Shown: positions 8,989 to 18,334 of the stretch, one piece after another
Position numbering within the stretch: the stretch's first letter is position 1
Layout of the letters: each line of letters begins with the position of its first letter
From: Caldicellulosiruptor bescii DSM 6725
GTDB lineage: Bacteria; Bacillota; Thermoanaerobacteria; Caldicellulosiruptorales; Caldicellulosiruptoraceae
Direction: 5' to 3'
Length of the DNA stretch: 64,000 nt
Assembly (NCBI RefSeq): GCF_000022325.1
Contig: NC_012034.1
Span: 1,320,501 to 1,384,500 of the forward strand
Notes under the pieces: generated by a model
The model's input: only the letters and a program-made list of their open reading frames with translations
Database searches by the model: none
Told to the model about the DNA's origin: nothing
Program-made: the position numbers and the translations under genes

Positions 8989-9725
8989 GATTTATAAGTG
9001 AGAAAGCAAAAATAGCCGAGGACGTGGAAATAGGCTATTTTGTTGTGGTAGAAGATGATGTTAAGATAGGTAACGGATGCAGAATTGGTCACAATGTAAT
9101 TATAAAAAAAGGAAGTATTATAGGTGACAATGTCGAAATTTCTGACGGGACAATTATAGGAAAGTCACCTCAAAAGGCTATTGCGAGCAAGACCACAGAA
9201 GAAATTGTTCTTCCACCCGCTAAAATAGGTAACAACGTCAAGATTGGAGCAAATAGCATAATCTACAGGGGTGCTGTAATCTCAGACAATGTCTTTATAG
9301 CTGATCTTGTGACAATAAGAGAAAATGTAAGTATTGGTGAGCAAACCATTATAGGTCGTGGTGTTAGCATAGAAAATAAGACAACTATTGGTAGTTATTG
9401 TAAAATAGAAACAAATGCATATATTACTGCACTTTCAACAATTGAGGATTGGGCATTTATTGCACCGTGTGTTGTGACCTCAAATGACAATTTTGCTGGA
9501 AGAGGGAAGGATAGGGTAAAGTATTTCAAAGGTGTTACAGTAAAACGAGGTGGCAGAATTGGTGCAAATGCCACCGTGCTTCCTGGAAAAGTGATTGGAG
9601 AAGAAGGATTTGTTGGTGCTGGCAGCGTTGTTACAAAAGATGTCATGCCAAGAAAAATTGTTGTGGGAAATCCTGCAAGGGAGATAAAAGATGTACCGGC
9701 TGAACAGTTACTTGAAAACCAATAA
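8985..9725 (+). CDS. wbpD: UDP-3-amino-GlcNAcA 3-N-acetyltransferase (hexapeptide repeat)
   Basis: 246 residues made almost wholly of hexapeptide repeats, seen as runs such as IGNGCRIGHNV, IGNNVKIGANS and IGRGVSIENKT, giving a left-handed beta-helix trimer. The last coils (RIGANATVLPGKVIGEEG) and the VVGNPAREIK ending are typical of sugar N-acetyltransferases using acetyl-CoA. It would complete UDP-2,3-diacetamido-2,3-dideoxy-glucuronate after WbpA, WbpB and WbpE. It is longer than plain WbpD-type proteins (about 190 residues) because of extra N-terminal coils. Its end overlaps the next gene by 35 bases. Confidence 0.82.
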   Translation: MRFISEKAKIAEDVEIGYFVVVEDDVKIGNGCRIGHNVIIKKGSIIGDNVEISDGTIIGKSPQKAIASKTTEEIVLPPAKIGNNVKIGANSIIYRGAVISDNVFIADLVTIRENVSIGEQTIIGRGVSIENKTTIGSYCKIETNAYITALSTIEDWAFIAPCVVTSNDNFAGRGKDRVKYFKGVTVKRGGRIGANATVLPGKVIGEEGFVGAGSVVTKDVMPRKIVVGNPAREIKDVPAEQLLENQ

Positions 9726-10881
9726 GTATGAATTTTTGGTTGCTGCAGGTGTTGCTACTACTGTGCAGTTTGTTAGGTATTCGTATATTCCTGTATATTT
9801 ATTTTTGTTGGCGTTATTTTTTATATCCTTTTATATCTATAAACCAAAAATAAGATTTGATGCTTTGAATTTTGTTCCTATGTTTTTTTATGTAAGCCTT
9901 GCATTGATTTCTCTCTTGTTACTAAATGTAAGTTTAAACAAGGACAAGGCTATTATAGGTATAATAAATGCTTTTGTATTCCCAGCATTGTTTTATGTCT
10001 TTCTCATTTCATGTAACGGAAATTTTATTTTGAAAATAGAAAAAATATGGTTGTTTTTATTAGCAATTGCTTCAGTTGTGTGTATTTTTGAATTTTTGTA
10101 CTATATAGCTTTCAAGAGTTTGAGAGAGAGAACTATTTCAATCTTTTTTAATCCAAACACATTTGCGTTTTTTTTAGTTATGGTTTACCCACTTGTGATA
10201 AACAAGTTGAAAGATGAAAAGTCAAAACTTTTGGTATCGTTCTTAATATTTATAGAAATCTTACTTTCTGGTTCAAGGACAGGGTTTGTAGTATATATAT
10301 TCGAGTTTTTTCTTATAAATATTTACCTTATTAGAAAAAATATCTTAAAGGTTTTCTTGGCAGTAGCTGGTATATTGACTATTTTCCTTCCTAAGATTCT
10401 CTATAGAATTCCAAGCTTAAGTGATGTAACAAATCCTAAAACGGCTGTTGGGCAGAGAGTTTTTGTGATTGAGTTTGTTTTGAGATATTTTTCACACAGA
10501 AGCCTGTTTGAAGGAATTGGCGCAGGTCAATTTGAGCTATTTTTTAGAAAGTTAAAAGCGCCTGGTTTAGTTGCCCTTCACTCGGCACATAATTTGTTTT
10601 TAAATGCCCTTATTGAATATGGTATAATAGGATATATGATTTTAGTTTTTATAGTTTATTTTTCGGTTTTTCTTTCTGCATATAATTTTTTTAAACACAA
10701 AGAAGAATATGATAGAAATATTTTTATTGGATTTATTCTTATAACCATTTTTCAGATGTTTGATATGGCTGAAATTACAAATAGTAGGATGCTATTAATT
10801 AACATGCTATATACATTTTATCTTTTCTTGCCTATTTACAGATTTAAAAGGTGGAGAGCTATAGATGGAAAATACTTTTAG
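9691..10881 (+). CDS. O-antigen polymerase/ligase-like membrane protein 1
   Basis: 396 residues with about ten hydrophobic helices. A larger loop before the last helices contains GIGAGQFELFF and HSAHNLFLNALIEYG, the pattern of the Wzy_C/O-antigen ligase family (PF04932 type). The start at ATG 9691 overlaps wbpD by 35 bases, but AAGGGAG is well placed upstream; TTG 9736 is an alternative. Expected to polymerise or transfer undecaprenyl-linked polysaccharide outside the membrane. The next gene encodes a second member, so the two may split polymerase and ligase roles. Confidence 0.78.
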   Translation: MYRLNSYLKTNKYEFLVAAGVATTVQFVRYSYIPVYLFLLALFFISFYIYKPKIRFDALNFVPMFFYVSLALISLLLLNVSLNKDKAIIGIINAFVFPALFYVFLISCNGNFILKIEKIWLFLLAIASVVCIFEFLYYIAFKSLRERTISIFFNPNTFAFFLVMVYPLVINKLKDEKSKLLVSFLIFIEILLSGSRTGFVVYIFEFFLINIYLIRKNILKVFLAVAGILTIFLPKILYRIPSLSDVTNPKTAVGQRVFVIEFVLRYFSHRSLFEGIGAGQFELFFRKLKAPGLVALHSAHNLFLNALIEYGIIGYMILVFIVYFSVFLSAYNFFKHKEEYDRNIFIGFILITIFQMFDMAEITNSRMLLINMLYTFYLFLPIYRFKRWRAIDGKYF

Positions 10882-12148
10882 AGTTAGATTGAAGCAGCAG
10901 GTTATTCCAGCTATTTTGTACTTGACCTTTTTGAGTGGTTTTTTTGGGAGTACTCTTGCGTATCCAAAGCTAAGTTACCTTTTTGCATATAGAATATTTT
11001 TGGCATTTTTGTTTTTTCTCATTTTTATCGACATAGTATTAAATGGAATTGAGCTGAAGAGTTTTCTTAACTTTTCGACTTTTTTTCTAATAGGGTGGTG
11101 TGCCTACTCACTTTTAAGTTTTTTATGGGCTCAGGATATAAAAAGTGCAGTGAGGGACCAGATTTTTTTAACCGTCAATATATTTGTGATACTGATATTT
11201 ATGTATTACTCAAAATATCTTAGATGGAATATAATTGAAAACATAATATTAATTTCATTTATCATCCATCTTGCTGTAGGCTATTTCGAAGTAATTACTG
11301 ACAAACATTTGTGGACATCTAAGGTACCTTTATATAATCTTCATAGAACACCCTCAACCTTTTTTACAAATCCAAACGATTTTGCAACATATTTGGTTTT
11401 ATATTTGCCATTTATTTTAGCCGTTGCAGTAAACAAGAAGAATAATAATTTTTTCAGAAAATGGACAGCCTTTTTAGGCACAGTTTTGGTTATTCCTCTT
11501 TTAATTCTTACAACAAGTAGGGCAAATTACATAGGATTTTTGATAACTTTGATTATTTATTTTCTTTTAACAGATAAAGACCTGAAAAAGAGTCTTCTAC
11601 AATATGGAGCTATACTTTTAATTTTTTTAATGCTTATAATAGGTTTTAGACTGGATTTTGGAGCGTTTAATAAGGCAGTTGAAATGATAAAAATTCAGAT
11701 TTCTTCGCTTGCTGATTTTTCGCAGACTTCTCTTTCCTCTAATGTACGGCGTGAGCTTTTGATTGTGTATGGTCTTTCGTTTTTATACGACTACCTCTTT
11801 TTTGGTGTTGGTTCAGGCAACAGCAGGGTTTTGATGGAAAAGGTAAAACAGTATACTGTAAATGTTGAACTTCATAATTGGTTTTTGGATGTTCTTGTGT
11901 GTTACGGCGTGGTAATATTCATCTTGTATCTTATTTGGATAGTCTATATACTTTACAATCTTTTTGAAATAAAAAAGAGCAGTAATACTTTAAACCTACC
12001 AACAATCCCTTTAATAAGCTCTATTTCTGCATTTTTTATATCAAGCATAAGTTCATCGAAGATGATAGAGATGAGGGTAATGTGGTTTATATTTGCACTT
12101 TCGCTGTTTGTTTTAGTAAAGTCAAAAGAAGAAAAAGGAGAGTCTTGA
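10865..12148 (+). CDS. O-antigen polymerase/ligase-like membrane protein 2
   Basis: 427 residues, about ten to twelve membrane helices. PSTFFTNPNDFATYL near residue 165 and GVGSGNSRVLM followed by ELHNWFLDVLVCYG near 320-345 match the O-antigen ligase family, parallel to the preceding protein (NPNTFAFFL, GIGAGQFELFF, HNLFLNALIEYG). GGTGGAG lies ahead of the ATG, which overlaps the previous gene by 17 bases. The two are diverged paralogues, not a recent duplication. Which is polymerase and which is ligase cannot be told from sequence. Confidence 0.78.
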   Translation: MENTFRVRLKQQVIPAILYLTFLSGFFGSTLAYPKLSYLFAYRIFLAFLFFLIFIDIVLNGIELKSFLNFSTFFLIGWCAYSLLSFLWAQDIKSAVRDQIFLTVNIFVILIFMYYSKYLRWNIIENIILISFIIHLAVGYFEVITDKHLWTSKVPLYNLHRTPSTFFTNPNDFATYLVLYLPFILAVAVNKKNNNFFRKWTAFLGTVLVIPLLILTTSRANYIGFLITLIIYFLLTDKDLKKSLLQYGAILLIFLMLIIGFRLDFGAFNKAVEMIKIQISSLADFSQTSLSSNVRRELLIVYGLSFLYDYLFFGVGSGNSRVLMEKVKQYTVNVELHNWFLDVLVCYGVVIFILYLIWIVYILYNLFEIKKSSNTLNLPTIPLISSISAFFISSISSSKMIEMRVMWFIFALSLFVLVKSKEEKGES

Positions 12149-12150
12149 GC

Positions 12151-13251
12151 TTGAAAAAGGTGCTGGTTTTGTCATCTGCTCATCCATGGGATGATGAAAG
12201 AGTGTTTAGCAAAATAACAAAGAGTCTTTCGAAAAAGTATGAAACAGCCCTATGTGCTGTTGCAGAAAAGCAATTTTTTGAAGTGGACCGAATAAAGATT
12301 TTCGGGCTTCCCAAATTGCCACGCTCAAAGAGATATAAAAATTATTTAAAAATCATAAGGATAATTAAGGAATTTAAACCTGACATCATTCACTTTCATG
12401 ACCCTGACCTTTTGGTTTTATCCTTGTACTTTAAGTTTTTCTTAAAGAAAAAAGTGATATACGACGTGCATGAGGACTATCCTTTAGCTTTTAGAGACAG
12501 GAAGTATTTTCCAGAGCCGTTTACCATGTTGTTTTCAATACTTTTTAATCTGGCCGAAAAAACTATAAGCAGACTTTTAGACGGTGTTGTGACTGTTACA
12601 GAAGACATATATTTAAAATTTAATTGCAAGAACAAGGAGGTTATCAAAAATTATCCTGTTGCTGAGACATTTTTGGAAGAAAAAGATGGCACTGTTGATG
12701 GAACCTTAAACCTTATATATATAGGAAGCGTTTCGCAGAGCAGAGGGATAACAAACTTGATTTTAGCAGTGAAAAGTTTGCACGAACTTGACATTAGATT
12801 AGACATTGTTGGTCCTGCTGAAAATCAAAAATACTTTGAAGAGATAAAGAAATACGAAGATGAAAGAATAAGGATATGGGGAAGAGTGCCTAAAAAAGAT
12901 ATTCCAGGAATTCTAAAAGGTTCTCATGTTGGGTTTGTGACTCTTTTGCCTCTTTCGCGGTATAAAACTTCACTTCCTTTGAAACTTTTTGAATATATGG
13001 CTGCAAAGGTAGCTGTGGTTGCTTCGAACTTTGAACTTTGGAGGAAAATAATAGAAGAAGCTGACTGTGGTGTTTTAGTTGACCCTACAGATATTCAGGA
13101 TGTCAAAAATGCTATATTATTTTTTTACAACAACAGAGACCAAATAATAAAGAAAGGATTAAATGGTTACAAGGCGTTTATAGAAAAGTACAACTGGGCA
13201 AAGGAAGAGGAAAAGCTTTTTCAATTTTATGAAAGAATTATAGGGTATTGA
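12151..13251 (+). CDS. Glycosyltransferase family 4-type
   Basis: About 366 residues from TTG 12151. AAGGAG at 12135-12140 sits ten bases upstream and the preceding gene stops at 12148, so a longer reading from 12082 is unlikely. The N-terminal fold has SSAHPWDDERVFSKI and DIIHFHDPDLL, then VIYDVHEDYP. The C-terminal GT-B half has LIYIGSVSQSRGI, GRVPKKDIP and the LPLKLFEYMAAKVAVVAS donor-site segment. It would add a sugar from a nucleotide donor to the lipid-linked repeat unit in the cytoplasm. Donor and acceptor cannot be predicted. No initiating phosphoglycosyltransferase or flippase is in the cluster. Confidence 0.87.
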   Translation: MKKVLVLSSAHPWDDERVFSKITKSLSKKYETALCAVAEKQFFEVDRIKIFGLPKLPRSKRYKNYLKIIRIIKEFKPDIIHFHDPDLLVLSLYFKFFLKKKVIYDVHEDYPLAFRDRKYFPEPFTMLFSILFNLAEKTISRLLDGVVTVTEDIYLKFNCKNKEVIKNYPVAETFLEEKDGTVDGTLNLIYIGSVSQSRGITNLILAVKSLHELDIRLDIVGPAENQKYFEEIKKYEDERIRIWGRVPKKDIPGILKGSHVGFVTLLPLSRYKTSLPLKLFEYMAAKVAVVASNFELWRKIIEEADCGVLVDPTDIQDVKNAILFFYNNRDQIIKKGLNGYKAFIEKYNWAKEEEKLFQFYERIIGY

Positions 13252-13282
13252 AAAGTGCGGGGAAAGGGGAAACAAGATTGGT

Positions 13283-14620
13283 ATGGAAAAAGCAAGGAAA
13301 AAAAAGATTATGATTTCAATTATAGCTTCGATTTTGATTATATGCATAGCTGTGTGTGGGTATATTTACAAAGTTTTTGTTATTGATGCAAAACATATTG
13401 AGAGGGTTTTTACGAAAAAATCACAGGTGTCAAAAAACTCTTCTTTAAAATATCCTTTTGACGACAATAGTGTAAATATTTTGATTGTTGGACTTGACAA
13501 GGCAAGCAACAGGACAGTGTACGATATGCACAGAACAGACACAATTCTGTTTATAAACATTAATTTCAAAGATAAAAAAGTTAAAGGAATTTCTATTCCA
13601 AGAGATACACTTACACAAATATACAAAGTTGAAAAATGGGATAAGATTAACAGTGCATTTGGTTATGGAGGAGGAGAAAAAAAAGAAGGTTTTATATATA
13701 CAATGGAAACTGTGAGTAAGCTCTTGGGTGGGATGCCGGTAGATTATTATGTCGGATTTGACCTTGATGCTATAAGAAAAGTTGTAAACATATTGGGAGG
13801 TGTTTATGTCAATGTTGAAGTGCCAGTGAGGGTAAAGACAAAGTGGGTGGACATTGATTTAAAACCGGGGTATCAAAAACTGAATGGCATAGAAACTCTT
13901 TATTATGCTCTTTGGAGAAAAACTCCAGGTGGTGACATTGACAGAATAAGAAGAGACAAAGAATTAATTCTTTCGGTTTTCCAACAGCTGAAAGAGAGTA
14001 ATAAGATAATAAAATTGCCAGAAATATATTGGAAGATAAGAAAACACTTTTTTACTAATCTTTCTCTTCAACAGATAACATCGCTTGCTTATTTTGCCCA
14101 GAGCATAAATAAAGAAGACATGGTATTTGAGAGTATTCCTGGCACTTATTTTAACTATGCGGGAGTGAGCTACTGGAAACCAGATTATGAAGGGATAAAA
14201 AAGCTTGTAAAGGACCTACTTGGCTATGACATTGAAATAGACCTTCAGCTTCCTGAAAGGTTTAAATATGTACCACGGATTGTAAAACATAAAAATACTA
14301 ATTCTTCCAAGAAAACTATAAATCAAAATTTACAGACTACCAACCAAGAAAACCAGAAAAAAACAGAAGAACAAACTCAACAAAGTAGTTCAATTGATAA
14401 TTCCTTGCCCGCACAAAATTCAGAAAATCCTTCAACTGGGGATACTACTGCTAAGGTTCAGCAATCTTCGCAAGTACTGGAAGGTCAGCAAACTTTGCCA
14501 CCCACAAATAGTCAACGAAGCTTGTACGAAAATCAAGATCAGAATTCTTCAGTCCAAAGTGGTTTTTCATCGTCTGCAGCCTCAGATGTAAACAGCGATG
14601 TTTATAGTCAGGGCAGATAG
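13283..14620 (+). CDS. LytR-CpsA-Psr (LCP) family glycopolymer transferase
   Basis: 445 residues. One N-terminal membrane helix (about 8-30), then an LCP domain: NILIVGLDKAS, MHRTDTILF, ISIPRDT, KINSAFGYGGG, and RIRRDKE near 230. These contain the conserved Arg and Asp residues that hold the lipid pyrophosphate. From about 340 the tail is low complexity, rich in Gln, Asn, Ser and Thr, as expected for an extended extracellular region. LCP proteins move lipid-linked polymers onto peptidoglycan. Placed at the end of the polysaccharide cluster, this one most likely attaches that polymer to the wall. Confidence 0.9.
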   Translation: MEKARKKKIMISIIASILIICIAVCGYIYKVFVIDAKHIERVFTKKSQVSKNSSLKYPFDDNSVNILIVGLDKASNRTVYDMHRTDTILFININFKDKKVKGISIPRDTLTQIYKVEKWDKINSAFGYGGGEKKEGFIYTMETVSKLLGGMPVDYYVGFDLDAIRKVVNILGGVYVNVEVPVRVKTKWVDIDLKPGYQKLNGIETLYYALWRKTPGGDIDRIRRDKELILSVFQQLKESNKIIKLPEIYWKIRKHFFTNLSLQQITSLAYFAQSINKEDMVFESIPGTYFNYAGVSYWKPDYEGIKKLVKDLLGYDIEIDLQLPERFKYVPRIVKHKNTNSSKKTINQNLQTTNQENQKKTEEQTQQSSSIDNSLPAQNSENPSTGDTTAKVQQSSQVLEGQQTLPPTNSQRSLYENQDQNSSVQSGFSSSAASDVNSDVYSQGR

Positions 14621-14629
14621 GAAGAATTT

Positions 14630-14658
14630 TTGACAAAAACTTTTAAATTGGATATACT
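14630..14658 (+). promoter_or_regulatory. Sigma-A promoter of the carD operon
   Basis: TTGACA at 14630-14635, exactly 17 bases, then TATACT at 14653-14658, 45 bases ahead of the CarD start. This marks a new transcription unit separate from the polysaccharide cluster. Confidence 0.75.
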
Positions 14659-14702
14659 TTATTTATGTAAAGTTATTGTAAGATAGCATGGGGTGGCAAT
14701 GA

Positions 14703-15209
14703 ATGTATAAGGTGGGAGATACTATAATACACCCTTTGCATGGAGCAGGCAGGATAGTTGAGATAGTTGAGGAGAAGGTTTTCGATAGTGTTCAGAAGTA
14801 TTATGTGGTAAAGATATTGTACAATGGAATGAAGGTACTAGTTCCTGTCAAAAGCGCGTCAGAGATTGGTATTCGTAACGTGATATCTGAAGAGGAAGCA
14901 AACAGAGTATTTGAGCTTTTGAAAGATAACAGTTTTAAGGTTGACATAAATGGCTGCGGAAATTATAACAAGCGAATAAGAGAAAATCAGCAAAAGCTAA
15001 AGAGCGGGAATATTTACTGTGTAGTAGAAGTTTTAAAGATGCTTGCAATGAGAGAAAAAGTAAAAGGACTTTCGACAAATGAAAAGATGATGTTCAACAC
15101 AGCAAAACAGATTTTAGTAAGTGAGCTTGGGCTTGCGAAAGGTCTTGCCATTGAAGAAGTCGAGAGGATGGTTGATAACATTTTATTTGAGCTTGAGACG
15201 GCAGAGTAA
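14703..15209 (+). CDS. CarD/CdnL-type RNA polymerase-binding regulator
   Basis: 168 residues. The N-terminal Tudor-like RNA-polymerase interaction domain reads MYKVGDTIIHPLHGAG, then KYYVVKILYNGMKVLVPV, followed by an all-helical C-terminal domain with LSTNEKMMFNTAKQILVSEL near 120-140. This is the CarD_CdnL_TRCF family, whose members bind the beta subunit and stabilise promoter opening, often at rRNA promoters. It is too short to be the Mfd repair protein. The start is supported by GGGGTGG upstream and by the strong promoter at 14630. Confidence 0.92.
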   Translation: MYKVGDTIIHPLHGAGRIVEIVEEKVFDSVQKYYVVKILYNGMKVLVPVKSASEIGIRNVISEEEANRVFELLKDNSFKVDINGCGNYNKRIRENQQKLKSGNIYCVVEVLKMLAMREKVKGLSTNEKMMFNTAKQILVSELGLAKGLAIEEVERMVDNILFELETAE

Positions 15210-15223
15210 GGGGGAAGTTTTTA

Positions 15224-16162
15224 GTGGCAGGATTTTTTGGATTTTTTGACTATACAAAGCCTGGTCCGGGTGTGCCGGAAAACCAGCCTCCAAAATCAAA
15301 GTTTATAGTGTTTTTTGAAGTGCTTGCAAGGAAATTCTGGAAACTGTGCTGGTTAAATATATTATACTTTCTTGTTTCATTACCAATATTAGTATTGCTC
15401 TATCTTATTATTGCCAATTATTTAGCTCCTATTATACAGTCTGCAACTAAAGGAGCTGGAAATGTAAAAGATGTTCAGTCGCTACAAGGTTTTTTGATGA
15501 CAGCTTTTGGTTTGACACTTTTAAGTGGATTTATGGTGTTTGGTATAGGGCCAACAACTGCAGGTTTTACGTATATTGTGAGAAACTTTGCAAGAGAAGA
15601 ACATGCATGGGTTACAAGTGATTTTTTTGAGCATACAAAAAAGAATTTCAAAGAAGGAATAATTAGTTTTATTGTAGACTTGTTAATATTATGGGTATTT
15701 TCGGTAGCTATACGATTTTACTCAATTCAAAGTCTTAAATATCCCAGTGTTGGAATTATAAAGTATTTTTTAGTATTCACACTTTTTGTCTATTTCATGA
15801 TGCACATATATATCTACCCTATGATGGTAACATACAACCTGAAAGTGAGACACATTTATAAAAATGCTTTTATATTCACCATTTTAAAACTTCCTCATAC
15901 TATTGGAATGTTTTTGTTATTAGTAACAGTATGGCTAATTCCTTTCCTACTTTTATTTGCTACACGATTTTTACTTGTGCTTTTTCTTTATCCCTTAATA
16001 TGGGTGAGCATAATTGGGCTTGCCCAAAATTTCTACACAAACTATATCTTTGGAATATATCTCAATCCCCAAAAGGAAAATGAAGAGCAGCTCGAAAGTC
16101 AAGAAAATGCTGAACTTTCTTCCGACAAAGATGATGACAGCAACAACAAAGATAGTGTATAA
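15224..16162 (+). CDS. YesL/DUF624-type membrane protein
   Basis: 312 residues from a GTG start with GGGGGAAG upstream. MAGFFGFFDYTKPGPGV is followed by about six membrane helices (for example 42-66, 88-112, 142-165, 180-200, 220-250) and a short acidic tail rich in Glu, Asp, Ser and Asn. This layout matches YesL (DUF624) proteins, usually found near carbohydrate transport genes; their function is not established. It follows carD by 14 bases, so the two are co-transcribed. The coding end carries the probable promoter of the next gene. Confidence 0.72.
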   Translation: MAGFFGFFDYTKPGPGVPENQPPKSKFIVFFEVLARKFWKLCWLNILYFLVSLPILVLLYLIIANYLAPIIQSATKGAGNVKDVQSLQGFLMTAFGLTLLSGFMVFGIGPTTAGFTYIVRNFAREEHAWVTSDFFEHTKKNFKEGIISFIVDLLILWVFSVAIRFYSIQSLKYPSVGIIKYFLVFTLFVYFMMHIYIYPMMVTYNLKVRHIYKNAFIFTILKLPHTIGMFLLLVTVWLIPFLLLFATRFLLVLFLYPLIWVSIIGLAQNFYTNYIFGIYLNPQKENEEQLESQENAELSSDKDDDSNNKDSV

Positions 16163-16163
16163 T
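16134..16163 (+). promoter_or_regulatory. Probable promoter of the L25/Ctc gene
   Basis: ATGACA at 16134-16139, an 18-base spacer and TATAAT at 16158-16163, lying across the 3' end of the YesL-type gene. A second TATAAT at 16165-16170 has no good -35 element. Confidence 0.45.
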
Positions 16164-16211
16164 ATATAATACTGCGCGAAAATTTAATATGCGAAGGGAG
16201 GTTGCTTCTTT

Positions 16212-16814
16212 ATGGAACCAGTACTTGTCTACAACAGAAGGGACATATTTACAAAGAGCAATTTAAACAAACTCAGAAAAGAAGGTTATATCCCTGCTGT
16301 TGCATATGGTGATGACATAAAGAGCCTTCCTGGTTATGTTTCTAAAAAGGAGTTTGAAAAATTATATCATCAAAAAGGTTTGGCTGGTAAGATAAAGATT
16401 TCAATTGATGGAAAAGAGAGAACTGCTCTTATAAAAGAGGTTCAGACACATTATACAAAAGGGAATATAATTCATGTGGATTTTCAAATACTTTCTGAAA
16501 ACAAGCCTATCTATGTTGAGGTGCCAATTATATTTGAGAACGCAGAGATTTTGAAATCAAGAGGACTTGTGCTTCAAAGACAGATGGACACAGTTGAAAT
16601 AGAAGGTCTTCCTAAGGATATTCCGGAGCATTTGGTAATTGACTTGATGGCCTATGAAAAGCCTACAGCTATAAAGCTTAAAGACATAAAACTTCCAGAG
16701 GGAATCAAAATAACAGAAGATTTAGATGAGGTTGTTGCAGTAATTGATGTAAGCGAGATTACAGAAGAGCCAGAGGTAGAGGAGAAGAAGGAAGAGACTT
16801 CTTCAAATGCATAG
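16212..16814 (+). CDS. rplY: 50S ribosomal protein L25/general stress protein Ctc
   Basis: 200 residues: an N-terminal L25 domain that binds 5S rRNA (about 1-90, containing LRKEGYIPAVAYG and KEVQTHYTKGNIIHVDFQ) and a C-terminal TL5-type beta domain (about 95-185, with VEIEGLPKDIPEHLVIDL). It ends in a Glu/Lys-rich tail. This is the long Ctc form typical of Firmicutes and Thermus, as opposed to the short E. coli L25. GGGAGG precedes the ATG. A strong terminator follows at 16871. Confidence 0.95.
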   Translation: MEPVLVYNRRDIFTKSNLNKLRKEGYIPAVAYGDDIKSLPGYVSKKEFEKLYHQKGLAGKIKISIDGKERTALIKEVQTHYTKGNIIHVDFQILSENKPIYVEVPIIFENAEILKSRGLVLQRQMDTVEIEGLPKDIPEHLVIDLMAYEKPTAIKLKDIKLPEGIKITEDLDEVVAVIDVSEITEEPEVEEKKEETSSNA

Positions 16815-16870
16815 TCATCCAGGAATGATTAAAAAATGTGACCTATATAAATATATAAAATTGCGAAAAA

Positions 16871-16911
16871 GAAAGGTGGCAAAAAACTAATATGCCACCT
16901 TTCTTTTTTAT
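16871..16911 (+). terminator. Rho-independent terminator after rplY
   Basis: Perfect 11-bp stem GAAAGGTGGCA / TGCCACCTTTC (16871-16881 with 16893-16903), then a T run. It also lies just beyond the end of argH on the other strand and may stop both units. Confidence 0.85.
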
Positions 16912-16945
16912 TGTAATTTGTATAATGTCAAATTAAATAAATATA

Positions 16946-18334
16946 TCATTTTAACTTATTCAAAAATTCCTTTAGATTATCAATTTGTTTTCTTACACTC
17001 TCCAGCGAAGTTCCGCCATAGCTTTTTCTGCGGTTTACACAGGTTTCAATCTTTATAAATTGATATACATCCTCTTGAATCTTCTCACAAAATCTTTTAT
17101 ATTCCTCTAACGATAAATCTTCCAATGTTTTGTCGCTTTCAATACAGTACTTTACAATGTTTCCTACAATAAAGTGGGCATCTCTAAAAGGTACTCCTTT
17201 TGTCACCAAGTAATCTGCAAGGTCTGTTGCATTGATAAATCCAGATTTACAGGAATTAACCATATTTTCTTTGTCAATTTTAAGAGTTTTAAGTATTTCA
17301 TTTATTACTATTAAACTCATTTCTACTGTTTCAATTGAATCAAATAAGAATTCTTTGTCTTCCTGCAAATCTTTGTTGTATGAAAGAGGTAAACCCTTTA
17401 GTACTGTTAAAAGTCCAATTAAGTCTGCATATACTCTTCCTGTTTTACCACGTATTAACTCTAAAGCGTCAGGATTTTTCTTTTGAGGCATAATACTACT
17501 GCCTGAACAGAAACTATCGTCAAGTTCAATAAATTTAAATTCATCAGTATTAAAAATAATAAAATCTTCCGCAAGTCGTGACAAATGCATCTGAATCATG
17601 GCAAGTGAAAATAACATTTCAAGTATAAAATCCCTGTCAGAGACAGTGTCGACACTGTTTTCTGTAACACTTTCAAAACCGAGTTCACTTGCTACAAAAA
17701 ATCTGTCTATTTCAAATGTGGTTCCTGCCAAAGCAGCGCTGCCAAGCGGGCTGGAATTTGTCATACTGTAGTTGTGTCTAAGTCTTAACAAATCTCTTTT
17801 TAGCATTTGAGCATATGCAAGAATATAATGAGAAAAAAGTATAGGCTGGGCCTTTTGCAGATGAGTAAACCCTGGCATAATTACATCGATATTTTCTTCA
17901 GCTAAGGTTGTGATGGTATTTATTAGCGTTTTTATTAGTTCTTGAAGATACAAATTCTTTTCACGACAAAATAATCTTTCATCAAGAGCAACTTGATCAT
18001 TTCTGCTTCTGGCTGTATGGACTTTTTTGCCAACCTCTCCTATTCTTTTAATGAGCTCTTTTTCAATCAGCATGTGTACATCTTCATCAGAAATTCCAAA
18101 TACAATTTTACCCAATTTAAAGTCTTCTAATATTTGATAGAGACTATCTATGATAAGTTTTGCCTCATCCTCACGGATAATATTGCACTTTGCAAGCATT
18201 TTAACATGTGCAACAGATCCAAGAATGTCGTATTCAAAGAGTTTTATATCAGTCATAATAGAAGCATTAAAAAGGTCAAAAATCTGCGCTGTAGATTTTG
18301 AGAACCTGCCTTCCCAGAGTTTCAGATTACTCAT
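16946..18334 (-). CDS. argH: Argininosuccinate lyase
   Basis: 462 residues, full length. Splits argininosuccinate into arginine and fumarate, the last step of arginine synthesis. The fumarase/aspartase superfamily signature [12 protein letters not shown] is near residue 280; [12 protein letters not shown] is near 107 and [13 protein letters not shown] near 155. The start overlaps the 3' end of argG by eight bases, so argG-argH form one operon read leftwards. Confidence 0.97.
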
